Positions 1-6,749 of a stretch of 20,677 nucleotides of DNA are shown in pieces. Location: NCBI GenBank assembly GCA_041738505.1, contig JBGSPQ010000004.1:1-20677 (forward strand), in the 5' to 3' direction. This DNA comes from JBGSPQ01 sp041738505. GTDB lineage: Bacteria > Patescibacteriota > Gracilibacteria > UBA1369. Each line of letters starts with the position of its first letter. The stretch's first letter is position 1. The notes below the pieces were generated by a model, which was not told the DNA's origin, did not search any database, and was given only the letters and a program-made list of their open reading frames with translations. A program made the position numbers and the translations under genes.

Positions 1-947
1 GAAATGGCCTGGTCTCCGTCGCATAAAGCTTCCGAAGGATTGGGATGCACGTCCACCAGAATTCCGTCCACTCCGCAGGCGATCGCGGCCTTGATCATCG
101 GTCCCACCAGTGACGGTTTGCCAGTGGAATGGCTTGGATCCACAATAATCGGTAGGTGGCTGATTTGTTTGATCAAAGGCACCGTGGCCAGCGCCAGTGT
201 GTTGCGTGTTTCCGTCTCAAACGTGCGGATGCCTCTTTCGCATAGTATCACGTTGGGGTTGCCGTTCTTCATTATGTGTTCGGCCGCCAGCAGAAACTCG
301 TTAACTGTTGCGCTCATTCCGCGTTTTAGCAGTACCGGCTTTTTGGTCTTGCCCACTTCTTTTAGCAAATTGAAATTCTGCATGTTGCGCGTGCCGATCT
401 GGAAAATATCGGTGTATTTGTCTATCAATTCAATGTCTCGCACGTCCAACACTTCTGTGACGGTTTTGAGTCCGTGACGTTTGGCGGTTTCGGAAAGAAT
501 AACCAGTCCGTCCGGCCCCAGTCCCTCAAAAGAGTAAGGGCTGGTTCTGGGTTTGTAAGCGCCTCCTCTCATAATGCGCGCCCCTGATGCTTTCACCGCC
601 CGGGCCGCGGTTTCCATCTGTGTTTCGTTTTCCACGGCGCACGGTCCGGCCATCATGGCTATCATCTCTCCGCCCACCGTCACACCGTCGCCCAGGTCAA
701 TTATCGTGTTTTCGTGCTTGGTTTCACGGCTGGCAAGTTTGTACGGGTTCAAAACCGTCATCACTTTGTCCACTCCCTCCAGTGACGAAATGTGATGTTC
801 GTCCACAGGGCGTTCGTCGCCGATTACGGCAATTACGGTTCTTTCCGTGCCAATTAACGGCACCGGTTTCAGTTTTAGGTGTTCAATGGTCTGAATCACT
901 CTGTCTATCTGTTCCTTCTCGGCGAAGGGTTTCATTACGATAATCAT
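1..947 (-). CDS. aroF: 3-deoxy-7-phosphoheptulonate (DAHP) synthase, type I-beta, 3' end cut by window
   Basis: I translated this open frame from the minus strand; it runs off the left edge with 315 residues visible. DAHP synthase condenses phosphoenolpyruvate and erythrose 4-phosphate, the first step of the shikimate pathway. Residues 1-70 (beginning MIIVMKPFAEKE) match the ferredoxin-like regulatory domain of Thermotoga-type enzymes, which binds Tyr/Phe. The TIM-barrel part shows GPC (Cys103, metal ligand), RGGAYKPRTSPYSF, LLKRG, CERGIRTFE, DPSHSTGK and DVHPNPSEALCDGDQ. The related Thermotoga protein is 338 residues, so about 20 residues should be missing. The start at 947 is chosen because family members begin with the same M-I-x-V-x-K-P pattern; there is no Shine-Dalgarno sequence. 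The gene lies downstream of a Phe/Tyr leader peptide and terminator (1106-1344). One metal ligand that is usually Glu (V-E-V-H-P) is Asp here. Confidence 0.95.
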   Translation of the reverse strand, partial: MIIVMKPFAEKEQIDRVIQTIEHLKLKPVPLIGTERTVIAVIGDERPVDEHHISSLEGVDKVMTVLNPYKLASRETKHENTIIDLGDGVTVGGEMIAMMAGPCAVENETQMETAARAVKASGARIMRGGAYKPRTSPYSFEGLGPDGLVILSETAKRHGLKTVTEVLDVRDIELIDKYTDIFQIGTRNMQNFNLLKEVGKTKKPVLLKRGMSATVNEFLLAAEHIMKNGNPNVILCERGIRTFETETRNTLALATVPLIKQISHLPIIVDPSHSTGKPSLVGPMIKAAIACGVDGILVDVHPNPSEALCDGDQAI

Positions 948-1105
948 GTTGTTGGAAGTTAATAAATTGTTTGGATTGGATTTTGCCCGTTTTTTACTTG
1001 TTTTTGCCGTTTCAATAAAGACAGGTCTTGCGTGATGGAGGTGTAAAAAGTTTTCCGGACAGCGGGTGCAATTCTAGCATGGTAACAAGGGGTTAAGAAA
1101 TATAA
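948..1105. other. Spacer between attenuator terminator and aroF
   Basis: About 158 nt of untranslated aroF leader. I see no second promoter of good quality and no further T-run terminator. A 22-codon frame beginning MLELHPLSGK on the minus strand has no Shine-Dalgarno sequence or distinctive composition and is not called a gene. Confidence 0.5.
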
Positions 1106-1130
1106 TAAAAAAACTCCTCTTGGAGAGGAG
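1106..1130 (-). terminator. Intrinsic terminator within the aroF leader
   Basis: The 7-bp stem CTCCTCT/AGAGGAG with loop CCA is followed on the minus strand by seven T residues (1113-1107), then ATTATA. On the plus strand the same hairpin lacks a T-run, so it acts only in the aroF direction. It lies about 160 nt upstream of the aroF start. Confidence 0.85.
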
Positions 1131-1193
1131 CCGTTTATTTAAGTAAATTACAGACTCCTCTCTATTTCAAAAAGTAAAAAAAATAGAAGGAGC
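1106..1193 (-). promoter_or_regulatory. Transcription attenuator: alternative hairpins between leader peptide and aroF
   Basis: Four segments on the minus strand form mutually exclusive stems. Segment 1 (1193-1181, CTCCTTCTATTT, inside the Phe/Tyr codons) pairs with segment 2 (1167-1155, AAATAGAGAGGAG) by 12 bp with one bulged G. Segment 2 extended to 1153 pairs with segment 3 (1132-1123, GGCTCCTCTC) by 10 bp including one wobble: the antiterminator. Segment 3 (1130-1124) pairs with segment 4 (1120-1114, AGAGGAG) by 7 bp with a 3-nt loop: the terminator. A ribosome stalled at Phe/Tyr codons would hide segment 1 and free 2:3, allowing read-through. A ribosome reaching the UAG at 1164-1162 would cover segment 2 and allow 3:4. 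The pairings are seen in the sequence; the mechanism is inferred by analogy with trp and phe attenuators. Confidence 0.8.
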
Positions 1194-1272
1194 AAAAAGA
1201 ACCCGCGCAGACGTTTGTATCCGGAACTGCGGTTGGAATCAATGAAGCCTGAATGTTTTGGTTCTTTTTCAT
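1162..1272 (-). CDS. Phe/Tyr-rich leader peptide of the aroF attenuator (36 aa)
   Basis: A short reading frame of 36 codons begins MKKNQNIQASLIP and ends GSFCSFYFFYFLK before UAG. Codons 26-34 hold five Phe and two Tyr codons in nine, the arrangement seen in classical phenylalanine leader peptides such as pheL. The stop codon sits inside the first RNA segment able to form an antiterminator, and an intrinsic terminator follows 30 nt later, ahead of aroF. The frame stays open up to a TTG at 1344, but that codon overlaps the likely -35 box, so the ATG at 1272 is preferred. No Shine-Dalgarno sequence is visible. Inferred role: ribosome pausing at Phe/Tyr codons reports charging of tRNA-Phe and tRNA-Tyr. 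The peptide itself is probably discarded. Confidence 0.78.
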   Translation of the reverse strand: MKKNQNIQASLIPTAVPDTNVCAGSFCSFYFFYFLK

Positions 1273-1315
1273 GACTGTTGTATTATGTGCCGTGATTTTG
1301 GATTCGGCAAGATTT

Positions 1316-1344
1316 GATTTAATGGAATAATAATTATTTGTCAA
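1316..1344 (-). promoter_or_regulatory. Probable promoter of the aroF leader transcript
   Basis: A perfect -35 box TTGACA (1344-1339) is followed after 16 nt by TTAAAT or after 17 nt by TAAATC as the -10. Transcription would start near 1310, about 38 nt before the leader peptide ATG. A second -10-like TAATAC (1285-1280) would give a nearly leaderless peptide mRNA, but its best -35 (TTGCCG) is 19 nt away. Confidence 0.55.
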
Positions 1345-1349
1345 ATTTT

Positions 1350-2156
1350 ATGTTGATTGACGCGCATTCCCACATTCATTTCAAAGAGCATTTTCCCGAT
1401 GTGGATGCTGTTATTGAGCGGGCGGAACAAGCGGGCGTGAAGGGTCAGATTTTGATCGGCTGTAATGTGAAAGATTCGTACGATGTTGTGGATTTTGTGA
1501 AATCACGTCGTGAAAATCACGGTCAGGGTAATTTTGCCTGCGTCATTGGCGTTCATCCTCATGATTCAATTCAATTGACGGATGAGGTTTTGAATGATTT
1601 TGAAAATTTGGTGAATAAGGAAAATGAAGGGGGGATAAAGACAATCGCGGCGATTGGCGAAATCGGGCTGGATTATTTCCGCAATTTTCAGGCGGAGGAC
1701 ATCCAGAAAAACGCATTTATGGAACAGCTTAAACTGGCAAAAAAACTGGATTTGCCGGTAGTCATTCACGAGCGTGACGCATGGGAGGATACGATGGAAA
1801 TTCTGGCTAAATCCGGTAACAAAAAAGTGGTTTTGCACAGTTTTACGGGAGGGCTTAAAGAGGCGCGGGAATGTATTGATAGGGGATATTATATTTCTTT
1901 TTCCGGGATGCTTACGTATCCAAAAAACGATCATCTGCGTGAAGTTGCGAAAATCGTACCAAAGGACAAGTTTATGGTGGAAACCGATTGTCCGTATCTT
2001 CCGCCGCAAATTTATCGCGGGCAGAGGAACGAGCCTGCTTACGTGGTGGAAACCGGTAAAGAGTTTGCCAAAGTCAATGACATGCAGTTTGAAGAAGTCT
2101 GCAAACTTTCAACGGCGAATGTGGAAGCGTTCTTTGGGGTGAAGTTCATAGATTAA
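1350..2156 (+). CDS. tatD: TatD family metal-dependent hydrolase (DNase)
   Basis: 268-residue TIM-barrel hydrolase of the TatD family, which acts as a metal-dependent 3'-5' nuclease in DNA repair and degradation. Metal ligands are in the expected order: AHSHIH near the N-terminus (HxH), IGEIGLDYF (Glu), VVIHERDAWED (His), VLHSFTGG (His) and VETDCPYLPPQ (Asp). Length is typical. The frame can be extended to a TTG at 1338, but the ATG at 1350 gives the usual MLIDAHSH start. Neither start has a good ribosome binding site. The start region overlaps the divergent -35 box of the aroF leader promoter, so the two transcripts may interfere. The gene ends 49 nt before the next one. The physiological substrate cannot be told from sequence. 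Confidence 0.93.
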   Translation: MLIDAHSHIHFKEHFPDVDAVIERAEQAGVKGQILIGCNVKDSYDVVDFVKSRRENHGQGNFACVIGVHPHDSIQLTDEVLNDFENLVNKENEGGIKTIAAIGEIGLDYFRNFQAEDIQKNAFMEQLKLAKKLDLPVVIHERDAWEDTMEILAKSGNKKVVLHSFTGGLKEARECIDRGYYISFSGMLTYPKNDHLREVAKIVPKDKFMVETDCPYLPPQIYRGQRNEPAYVVETGKEFAKVNDMQFEEVCKLSTANVEAFFGVKFID

Positions 2157-2171
2157 ATTGCGTAAACATGT

Positions 2172-2197
2172 TATAATATTATGATTTATATCATAAT
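2172..2197 (+). promoter_or_regulatory. -10 box followed by a perfect 8-bp inverted repeat
   Basis: TATAAT (2172-2177) is directly followed by ATTATGAT-TTAT-ATCATAAT (2178-2197), a perfect inverted repeat placed over the expected start of transcription of the gene at 2206. The -35 region is weak. The palindrome could be an operator or simply an AT-rich 5' hairpin. Confidence 0.5.
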
Positions 2198-2205
2198 CAT
2201 CTAAC

Positions 2206-2796
2206 ATGACTGTTTTGGATAATGATCGGACTGCTGTGGAAATGAATTCCGGTTCTTTAATGAGTACACCCGAAGCCAGAAAAATGGTGGAAGATCCTGC
2301 CTCTATTAAAGCCAATATGGATAAGGTTTTTGATTTACTTGGTCATGTCGGAATGAAAATTCCTTCGGATCTGACAAAGGGAATAATTAATGAATACAGG
2401 GATATTTTTGGTCAGATTGATTCAAAAAATATGAGTAAAAATGAATCAATGAAATTTTTAACCGGTAAAATTGATCAGTTAAAGGTGGAGGTTGATACTT
2501 TTAAAATTAGGGAGGCGACAGCGGGGTCTGCTCTGGGTGTTATGAACTTGAATTCGTCGGACGGTGAAAAAAAAGAACCATTTCTTACAAAAGAGCAGAA
2601 ATACATGGTTATCATGGGAGTGGCGATTTTGGCTGCTATTATTGCACTTGCCTATATTAATCCCGTTTGGGCCGGCAAAGCCGCTATTGCGCTGATTAGT
2701 GTGCTGGGCGGTGTGGTTGTGATTAATGGGACAAAATCAAAACCGGAAAGTGCGGTAAAAGCGCTTTTACCGGGCTCAAACATTGTGGCTGTTTAG
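2206..2796 (+). CDS. Unknown protein with two C-terminal membrane segments
   Basis: I do not recognise this 196-residue protein. Residues 1-130 are polar and mostly helical in character, with a Met/Lys/Asp-rich middle (IDSKNMSKNESMKFLTGKIDQLK). Two hydrophobic segments, about 133-151 and 156-174, are joined by a short turn containing INPVWAGK and form a membrane hairpin, followed by a short tail. There is no signal peptide, so the long N-terminal part is probably cytoplasmic. It has its own -10 box and a palindrome at the likely transcription start. Its stop codon overlaps the radA stop codon tail to tail by 4 nt, with no terminator between. No function is proposed. Confidence 0.75.
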   Translation: MTVLDNDRTAVEMNSGSLMSTPEARKMVEDPASIKANMDKVFDLLGHVGMKIPSDLTKGIINEYRDIFGQIDSKNMSKNESMKFLTGKIDQLKVEVDTFKIREATAGSALGVMNLNSSDGEKKEPFLTKEQKYMVIMGVAILAAIIALAYINPVWAGKAAIALISVLGGVVVINGTKSKPESAVKALLPGSNIVAV

Positions 2797-4127
2797 CTTT
2801 TATTCATTGCAGAAGCCGCGGCGGCAATGTCTTTTATGGCCGGGGTGATTATGTTTTCAAAGCCGATTTTTTGGGATTCGGTGATACGTTTTTGCAGTTG
2901 CGAAACGTTTCTAAGTTCTCCTCCCAGGCCGATTTCACCGATGTAAACCGTGCTTGCGGGCAGGGGCGTCTTTTTTAGGGATGAAATCACGGCCATGATA
3001 ACGGCCAGATCGGACGCGGGGTCGCTCAATTTGTAGCCACCGACTATGTTTATGTAAACGTCGTGCGCCGCCACGTTAAGCCCCAGATGTTTCTGGATTA
3101 CCGCGAGCAGAAGTTGCAGACGGTTAATGTCGTATCCGCTGGCGGCGCGCTTGGGATAACCGAAAGGCGTTGGCCCGGTAAGCGCCTGAACTTCCACCAG
3201 TAACGGCCGGGTTCCCTCTATTGTCGCGGTAATGGCGGAGCCGAAAGCGTCCTCTTTGCGCCCCTCCAGAAAATGTTTGGAGGCGTTTTTAACCTCTTCC
3301 ATGCCGGATTCAACCATTTCAAAAAGTCCGATTTCGTTGGTTGAACCGAAACGGTTTTTAAGTCCCCGTAAAATGCGCAAATCGGCAAATCTTTCCCCTT
3401 CAATCAAAAGAACCGTGTCCACCAAATGTTCCAGGATTTTGGGGCCGGCCAGATTACCGTCTTTGGTAACGTGGCCGATTATCATTATCGGTACGCGGTT
3501 TTGCTTGGCAAATTTCATCAGGGTTTCCGTGCAGTAGCGCACCTGGCTTATTGAACCGGCGATGGACGGAATTTCCGATGATGAAACCACCTGAATTGAA
3601 TCGATCACCACAAAAGCGGGGTTGTCTGTATTTGCTCCTGTTTTTCCGCGCCCGTCCCCAAGTGTTTGCATAATATTTTCCAGATTGGTTTCACCGACCG
3701 CGAAAATGTTTTCGTTGTTTATGCCCATACGTTTGGCGCGTAGCCCAATCTGCGAAGGCGATTCCTCCCCCGATACATAAAGCGTTTTTTTGCCCAAAGA
3801 AGCCACTTTTTCGCAGATGCGCAAAGTGAGGGTGGATTTGCCGATGCCGGGCTCACCGCTCATTAAAATCATGCTTCCTTCAATAATGCCGCCGCCCAGC
3901 ACGCGATCAAACTCGCCGATGCCGGTTACAATTCGTTCCTCGGTTCCGCTCTGCATTGCCAGGGGTGCCGGCTGGGCGGCTATGCCCGTATGTTTCCGCG
4001 CCGCCGGCGCCATATCCACAACATCCTCCGTAAATGAGTTCCAGGCTTCGCACTCGGGACATTTGCCCAACCATTTTTGAGAGTTGAATCCGCATTTTTC
4101 GCAAACATACACTGTTTTAAGTTTCAT
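2793..4127 (-). CDS. radA: DNA repair protein RadA (Sms)
   Basis: 444 residues, near the usual length. RadA is a RecA-like ATPase that helps recombination by driving branch migration. Domain order is canonical. The N-terminal C4 zinc finger uses Cys9, Cys12, Cys23 and Cys26 (YVCEKCGF...GKCPEC). The Walker A motif GEPGIGKST is at 91-99. The RadA-specific KNRFGSTNEIG motif lies in the middle. A C-terminal Lon-protease-like domain includes PFGYPKRAASGYDINRLQLL and GGYKLSDPASDLA. The start codon overlaps the end of the upstream glycosyltransferase by 4 nt, so the two are probably co-transcribed and translationally coupled. No Shine-Dalgarno sequence is visible. Confidence 0.97.
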   Translation of the reverse strand: MKLKTVYVCEKCGFNSQKWLGKCPECEAWNSFTEDVVDMAPAARKHTGIAAQPAPLAMQSGTEERIVTGIGEFDRVLGGGIIEGSMILMSGEPGIGKSTLTLRICEKVASLGKKTLYVSGEESPSQIGLRAKRMGINNENIFAVGETNLENIMQTLGDGRGKTGANTDNPAFVVIDSIQVVSSSEIPSIAGSISQVRYCTETLMKFAKQNRVPIMIIGHVTKDGNLAGPKILEHLVDTVLLIEGERFADLRILRGLKNRFGSTNEIGLFEMVESGMEEVKNASKHFLEGRKEDAFGSAITATIEGTRPLLVEVQALTGPTPFGYPKRAASGYDINRLQLLLAVIQKHLGLNVAAHDVYINIVGGYKLSDPASDLAVIMAVISSLKKTPLPASTVYIGEIGLGGELRNVSQLQKRITESQKIGFENIITPAIKDIAAAASAMNKS

Positions 4128-5272
4128 GAATTCAAAAGATAATCATAAATTTTTTCCGTTTTTTTCAACATTTCCATAACGTCAAATTTTTTCACTTCGT
4201 GGCTGGCAACATATGTCAGTTTCTGGCATAGGGGAGGGTTTTCCATCAGTTCCAGAATCTTGTCCGCGAGCCCCTGCGCGTCGCGCGGTTCAACCAAATT
4301 TCCCGTTTTTCCGTTTTCAATGATTTCGGGGATTCCCCCCGTATTGGATCCGATTATCGGAATTCCGGCGTCCATGGCTTCCACCACCGCCAGTCCGAAA
4401 GCCTCTTTTATGCTGGGAAGAACAAAAAGGTCGGCGCTTTTAAGCAATTTGGCGATTTCGTTCTGTACACCTGTTAACACAACTTTATTATCAATTCTTA
4501 AATTTTTTATTAATTTTTCAAGATTTTTTCTTTCCGGTCCTTCGCCCACAATCGCCAGTTTGGCGTTTTCTTTTTTCTCCGCCACTTTTGCAAACGCTTC
4601 CAGTAAGTATTTAAGCCCTTTTCTTTCGTGCAGGGCGGCCACCGAAATAATCACAAAATCCTGTGGCCCGGCATTAAAAAGTTTTTGTCGGATCATCAGC
4701 CGGTGTTGGTTGGCAAAGTGTATCAACGGTTGGCGGAACTCCTCCAAGTCTATTCCGTTGTGTACCGTGGTAATTTTGTTTTTTACCTGCGGGTACAGTT
4801 TTAATAGCATTTCGCGGTTGGCGTCGGAGACGGCAATGGTAAAATCCGTTTTTTTAAGGCAGTTTTTTTTGAATGAGTTTTTTAGTCCGGTCAGCGGAAA
4901 GGGATCGTGTTCGGTGGAAAGGATTTTGGTTGTTTTCGTGTTTACGGCGCCGAATGCGTATCTGCACGCTCCCGGATTCCATAGATGTATGTGCAGTAAA
5001 TCGGGTTTTTCGCGGTTCAGGATTTGTTTCATCTGTCCCAGTGTCCGCGGGTCGTGTTTGTGAACAACCTTGATTCTGTGTACGGAAAAACCGTTAGACG
5101 CCCATTCTTTGCACCATAAATCCAGTTGTTTGTATTTGGAGCAGATCAGCGCAACCTGGTATTTTTCTTTGTTCAGATTTCTGGCCAGAAGCAGCATGTG
5201 GCGTTCGGCTCCGCCGTGAATGGGCGTGTCTGTGTAAAAGAGAATTTTTTTGCGGAAAAGCGCAGTCTGCAT
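4124..5272 (-). CDS. Glycosyltransferase family 4 (GT-B fold)
   Basis: 382-residue glycosyltransferase of the GT4 type, which transfers a sugar from a nucleotide-sugar donor to a cell-surface glycan or lipid. The N-terminal Rossmann half opens with ILFYTDTPIHGGAERHMLLLA, a typical acceptor-side signature with the GGAER loop. The C-terminal half has VISVAALHERKGLKYLLEAF, the donor-site lysine region, and the E-x7-E motif in KEAFGLAVVEAMDAGIP followed by GSNTGGIPEII. No signal peptide or membrane segment. AAAGG five bases before the ATG is the only Shine-Dalgarno-like site seen in this window. It overlaps radA by 4 nt; a functional link to DNA repair is unlikely and the pairing may be only transcriptional. 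Donor and acceptor are unknown. Confidence 0.93.
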   Translation of the reverse strand: MQTALFRKKILFYTDTPIHGGAERHMLLLARNLNKEKYQVALICSKYKQLDLWCKEWASNGFSVHRIKVVHKHDPRTLGQMKQILNREKPDLLHIHLWNPGACRYAFGAVNTKTTKILSTEHDPFPLTGLKNSFKKNCLKKTDFTIAVSDANREMLLKLYPQVKNKITTVHNGIDLEEFRQPLIHFANQHRLMIRQKLFNAGPQDFVIISVAALHERKGLKYLLEAFAKVAEKKENAKLAIVGEGPERKNLEKLIKNLRIDNKVVLTGVQNEIAKLLKSADLFVLPSIKEAFGLAVVEAMDAGIPIIGSNTGGIPEIIENGKTGNLVEPRDAQGLADKILELMENPPLCQKLTYVASHEVKKFDVMEMLKKTEKIYDYLLNS

Positions 5273-5377
5273 GAGTGCCTTTATGTATTATTGATTTTTA
5301 TTTGATTCGGCCGGATTTTATCCGCACTTAATCTATATCAACAAGACCGTCCGGGCAAACTTGTGTGGAAACTAAGC

Positions 5378-5406
5378 TTGTCGAAAAAAATATAAAATGC
5401 TAATTT
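5378..5406 (+). promoter_or_regulatory. Possible tRNA-Lys promoter
   Basis: TTGTCG (5378-5383) and TAATTT (5401-5406) are separated by 17 nt, placing a start near 5412, about 16 nt before the tRNA. TATAAA at 5391 is an alternative -10 but lacks a well-spaced -35. Confidence 0.4.
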
Positions 5407-5427
5407 ATCACTCGCGTTTTACATTTT

Positions 5428-5503
5428 GGACGAGTAGCTCAGCTGGTAGAGCAGACGGCTCTTAACCGTAAGGTCCCGGGTTCGAAACCCGGCTCGTCCA
5501 CCA
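5428..5503 (+). tRNA. tRNA-Lys (anticodon CTT)
   Basis: A full cloverleaf is visible: acceptor GGACGAG/CTCGTCC, D-arm GCTC-AGCTGGTA-GAGC, anticodon loop CTCTTAA with CTT at 5461-5463, T-arm CCGGG-TTCGAAA-CCCGG, and encoded CCA at 5501-5503. The first pair of the anticodon stem is a G-A mismatch. Confidence 0.95.
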
Positions 5504-5524
5504 GAACAAAAATAAACGGCGCAA

Positions 5525-5731
5525 TACTGCGTCGCTTTTTTATTCTCGCTCGGACGCTTACTTGTGTAAGCTTACCTCGTCTCGAATAAAAGGCTCCTTG
5601 TATTGCTTGTTTCTTTTTGTTCTGGACAATGTATTACTGCGTCGCTTTTTTATTCTCGCTCGGACGCTTACTTGTGTAAGTTTACCTCGTCTCGAATAAA
5701 AGACGCCTTTATATTGCTTGTTTCTTTTTGT
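5525..5731. repeat. Two tandem ~97-bp hairpin-forming repeats
   Basis: Two nearly identical copies begin TACTGCGTCGCTTTTTTATT at 5525 and 5635 (110-nt period) and end TATTGCTTGTTTCTTTTTGT near 5620 and 5730. Each copy contains an inverted repeat: outer arms TTTTATTC and GAATAAAA, inner CTTAC-TTGT-GTAAG. The copies differ mainly near the hairpin tip and close to the 3' part. They fill the gap between tRNA-Lys and the stop of the convergent SLH gene. No coding potential was seen. Confidence 0.85.
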
Positions 5732-5744
5732 ACCGGCCTATGAA

Positions 5745-6698
5745 CTATATTGTCGGTACTTCGTTGGCCGGTTTCACTGTGATTGTGCCTGTCATGGTGG
5801 GGTGGAGTTCGCAGTGGTAGGTGTAGGTGCCCAGTGAGTCAAAGGTGTGTTCATAGGTGTCGCTCTTTTCCATGTTGCCGCTGTCAAACGCGCCGCCGTC
5901 GGCGGTTACGGTGTGGTCGCCGTCATCCATGTTGGTCCATTTTACTGTTGCTCCCAGTCCGATTGTCATTTCTTTGGGATAATAAAAGTTGTTTTCCATT
6001 CTTACACCCCAGGTGAATTCGATTGGCGCTTCTTCATTCAGATCTTCAATTACTACCGGATCAAATTCCTCCAAATCGTATGTCAATACGCTAATTAGTC
6101 TGTAAATTATTTCGGATAGCATTCCGCGTGTCATTCCCCGGTCGGGATAAACTTTGTTTAGCTCATCTGCGTTCACCAGTTTTTTGTCTTTGGCGTACTG
6201 GATGTATGGCGCGTACCATTGTCCGGCATAGGCGTCGGCAAAGGGGTCGCTGGAAACATCAATTTTGCTGATATCGATTTTGTTTGCCAATTGTACTATT
6301 TTCAATGCCTCCACCAGATTTATGGTGTCTGAAGGCTTAAAACTTCCGTCCGGATATCCTTCCACAATTTTTAGTGAAACGGCTTTGTTTATGTATTTGG
6401 CATACCACTCATCCGGATTTGTGTCGGTAAAGACGGCGTTGTTGCTTGAGCTTTCAACGTTTATGCCGGCTCCCAGCAGGATAATTTTCATGGATTCCAC
6501 CCGGTTAACTGTCTGGTCGGGTTTGAATGTGCCATCCGGATATCCTTCTATTATTCCTCTTTCCTGCAGGTCCATAATTGCCGTGAAGTTTGGATGAGCG
6601 GAAGATAAATCAGTGAATCCCGCGGCCAGAATTGGTTGGACGGAAAGGGCAAAAAGGCATAGGCCGGTTAATATTTTTTTAAATGCATTTGTTTTCAT
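5745..6698 (-). CDS. Secreted S-layer-homology protein with C-terminal cupredoxin domain
   Basis: 317 residues. A signal peptide (MKTNAFKKILTGLCLFALSV, probable cleavage after ILA) is followed by three SLH repeats at about 27-78, 88-138 and 150-203; the first two carry the GYPDG-x-FKP signature and the third is more divergent. SLH domains attach proteins to the cell wall or S-layer. After an acidic linker, residues 228-309 form a plastocyanin-like domain with the type 1 copper ligand pattern His262 (DGDHTV), Cys296, His299 (YHCELHP) and Met302. Inferred role: a copper protein held at the surface, for electron transfer or copper binding. It is divergent from mutM with a 51-nt gap, and no strong promoter could be assigned. 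The fused architecture is seen directly; copper binding is inferred. Confidence 0.9.
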   Translation of the reverse strand: MKTNAFKKILTGLCLFALSVQPILAAGFTDLSSAHPNFTAIMDLQERGIIEGYPDGTFKPDQTVNRVESMKIILLGAGINVESSSNNAVFTDTNPDEWYAKYINKAVSLKIVEGYPDGSFKPSDTINLVEALKIVQLANKIDISKIDVSSDPFADAYAGQWYAPYIQYAKDKKLVNADELNKVYPDRGMTRGMLSEIIYRLISVLTYDLEEFDPVVIEDLNEEAPIEFTWGVRMENNFYYPKEMTIGLGATVKWTNMDDGDHTVTADGGAFDSGNMEKSDTYEHTFDSLGTYTYHCELHPTMTGTITVKPANEVPTI

Positions 6699-6749
6699 TT
6701 TTTTGAAATTAAGTTATAAAAGATTCCAACAATGTATTTTACAGATTTT

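Noticed and set aside
4..943. Plus-strand open frames of 157, 73 and 118 codons
   Set aside because: They lie on the opposite strand of the DAHP synthase gene, whose translation is clearly the real one.
1338..1352. TTG at 1338 as the tatD start
   Set aside because: The ATG at 1350 gives the normal MLIDAHSH beginning; the extra residues MSNF have no support.
4260..5063. Long plus-strand open frame of 267 codons
   Set aside because: It is antisense to the well-supported glycosyltransferase gene, and its Ser/Phe/Cys-rich translation has no family features.
5525..5731. Tandem repeats as a CRISPR array
   Set aside because: There are only two long units, with internal palindromes and a 13-14 nt spacer; no cas gene is present.
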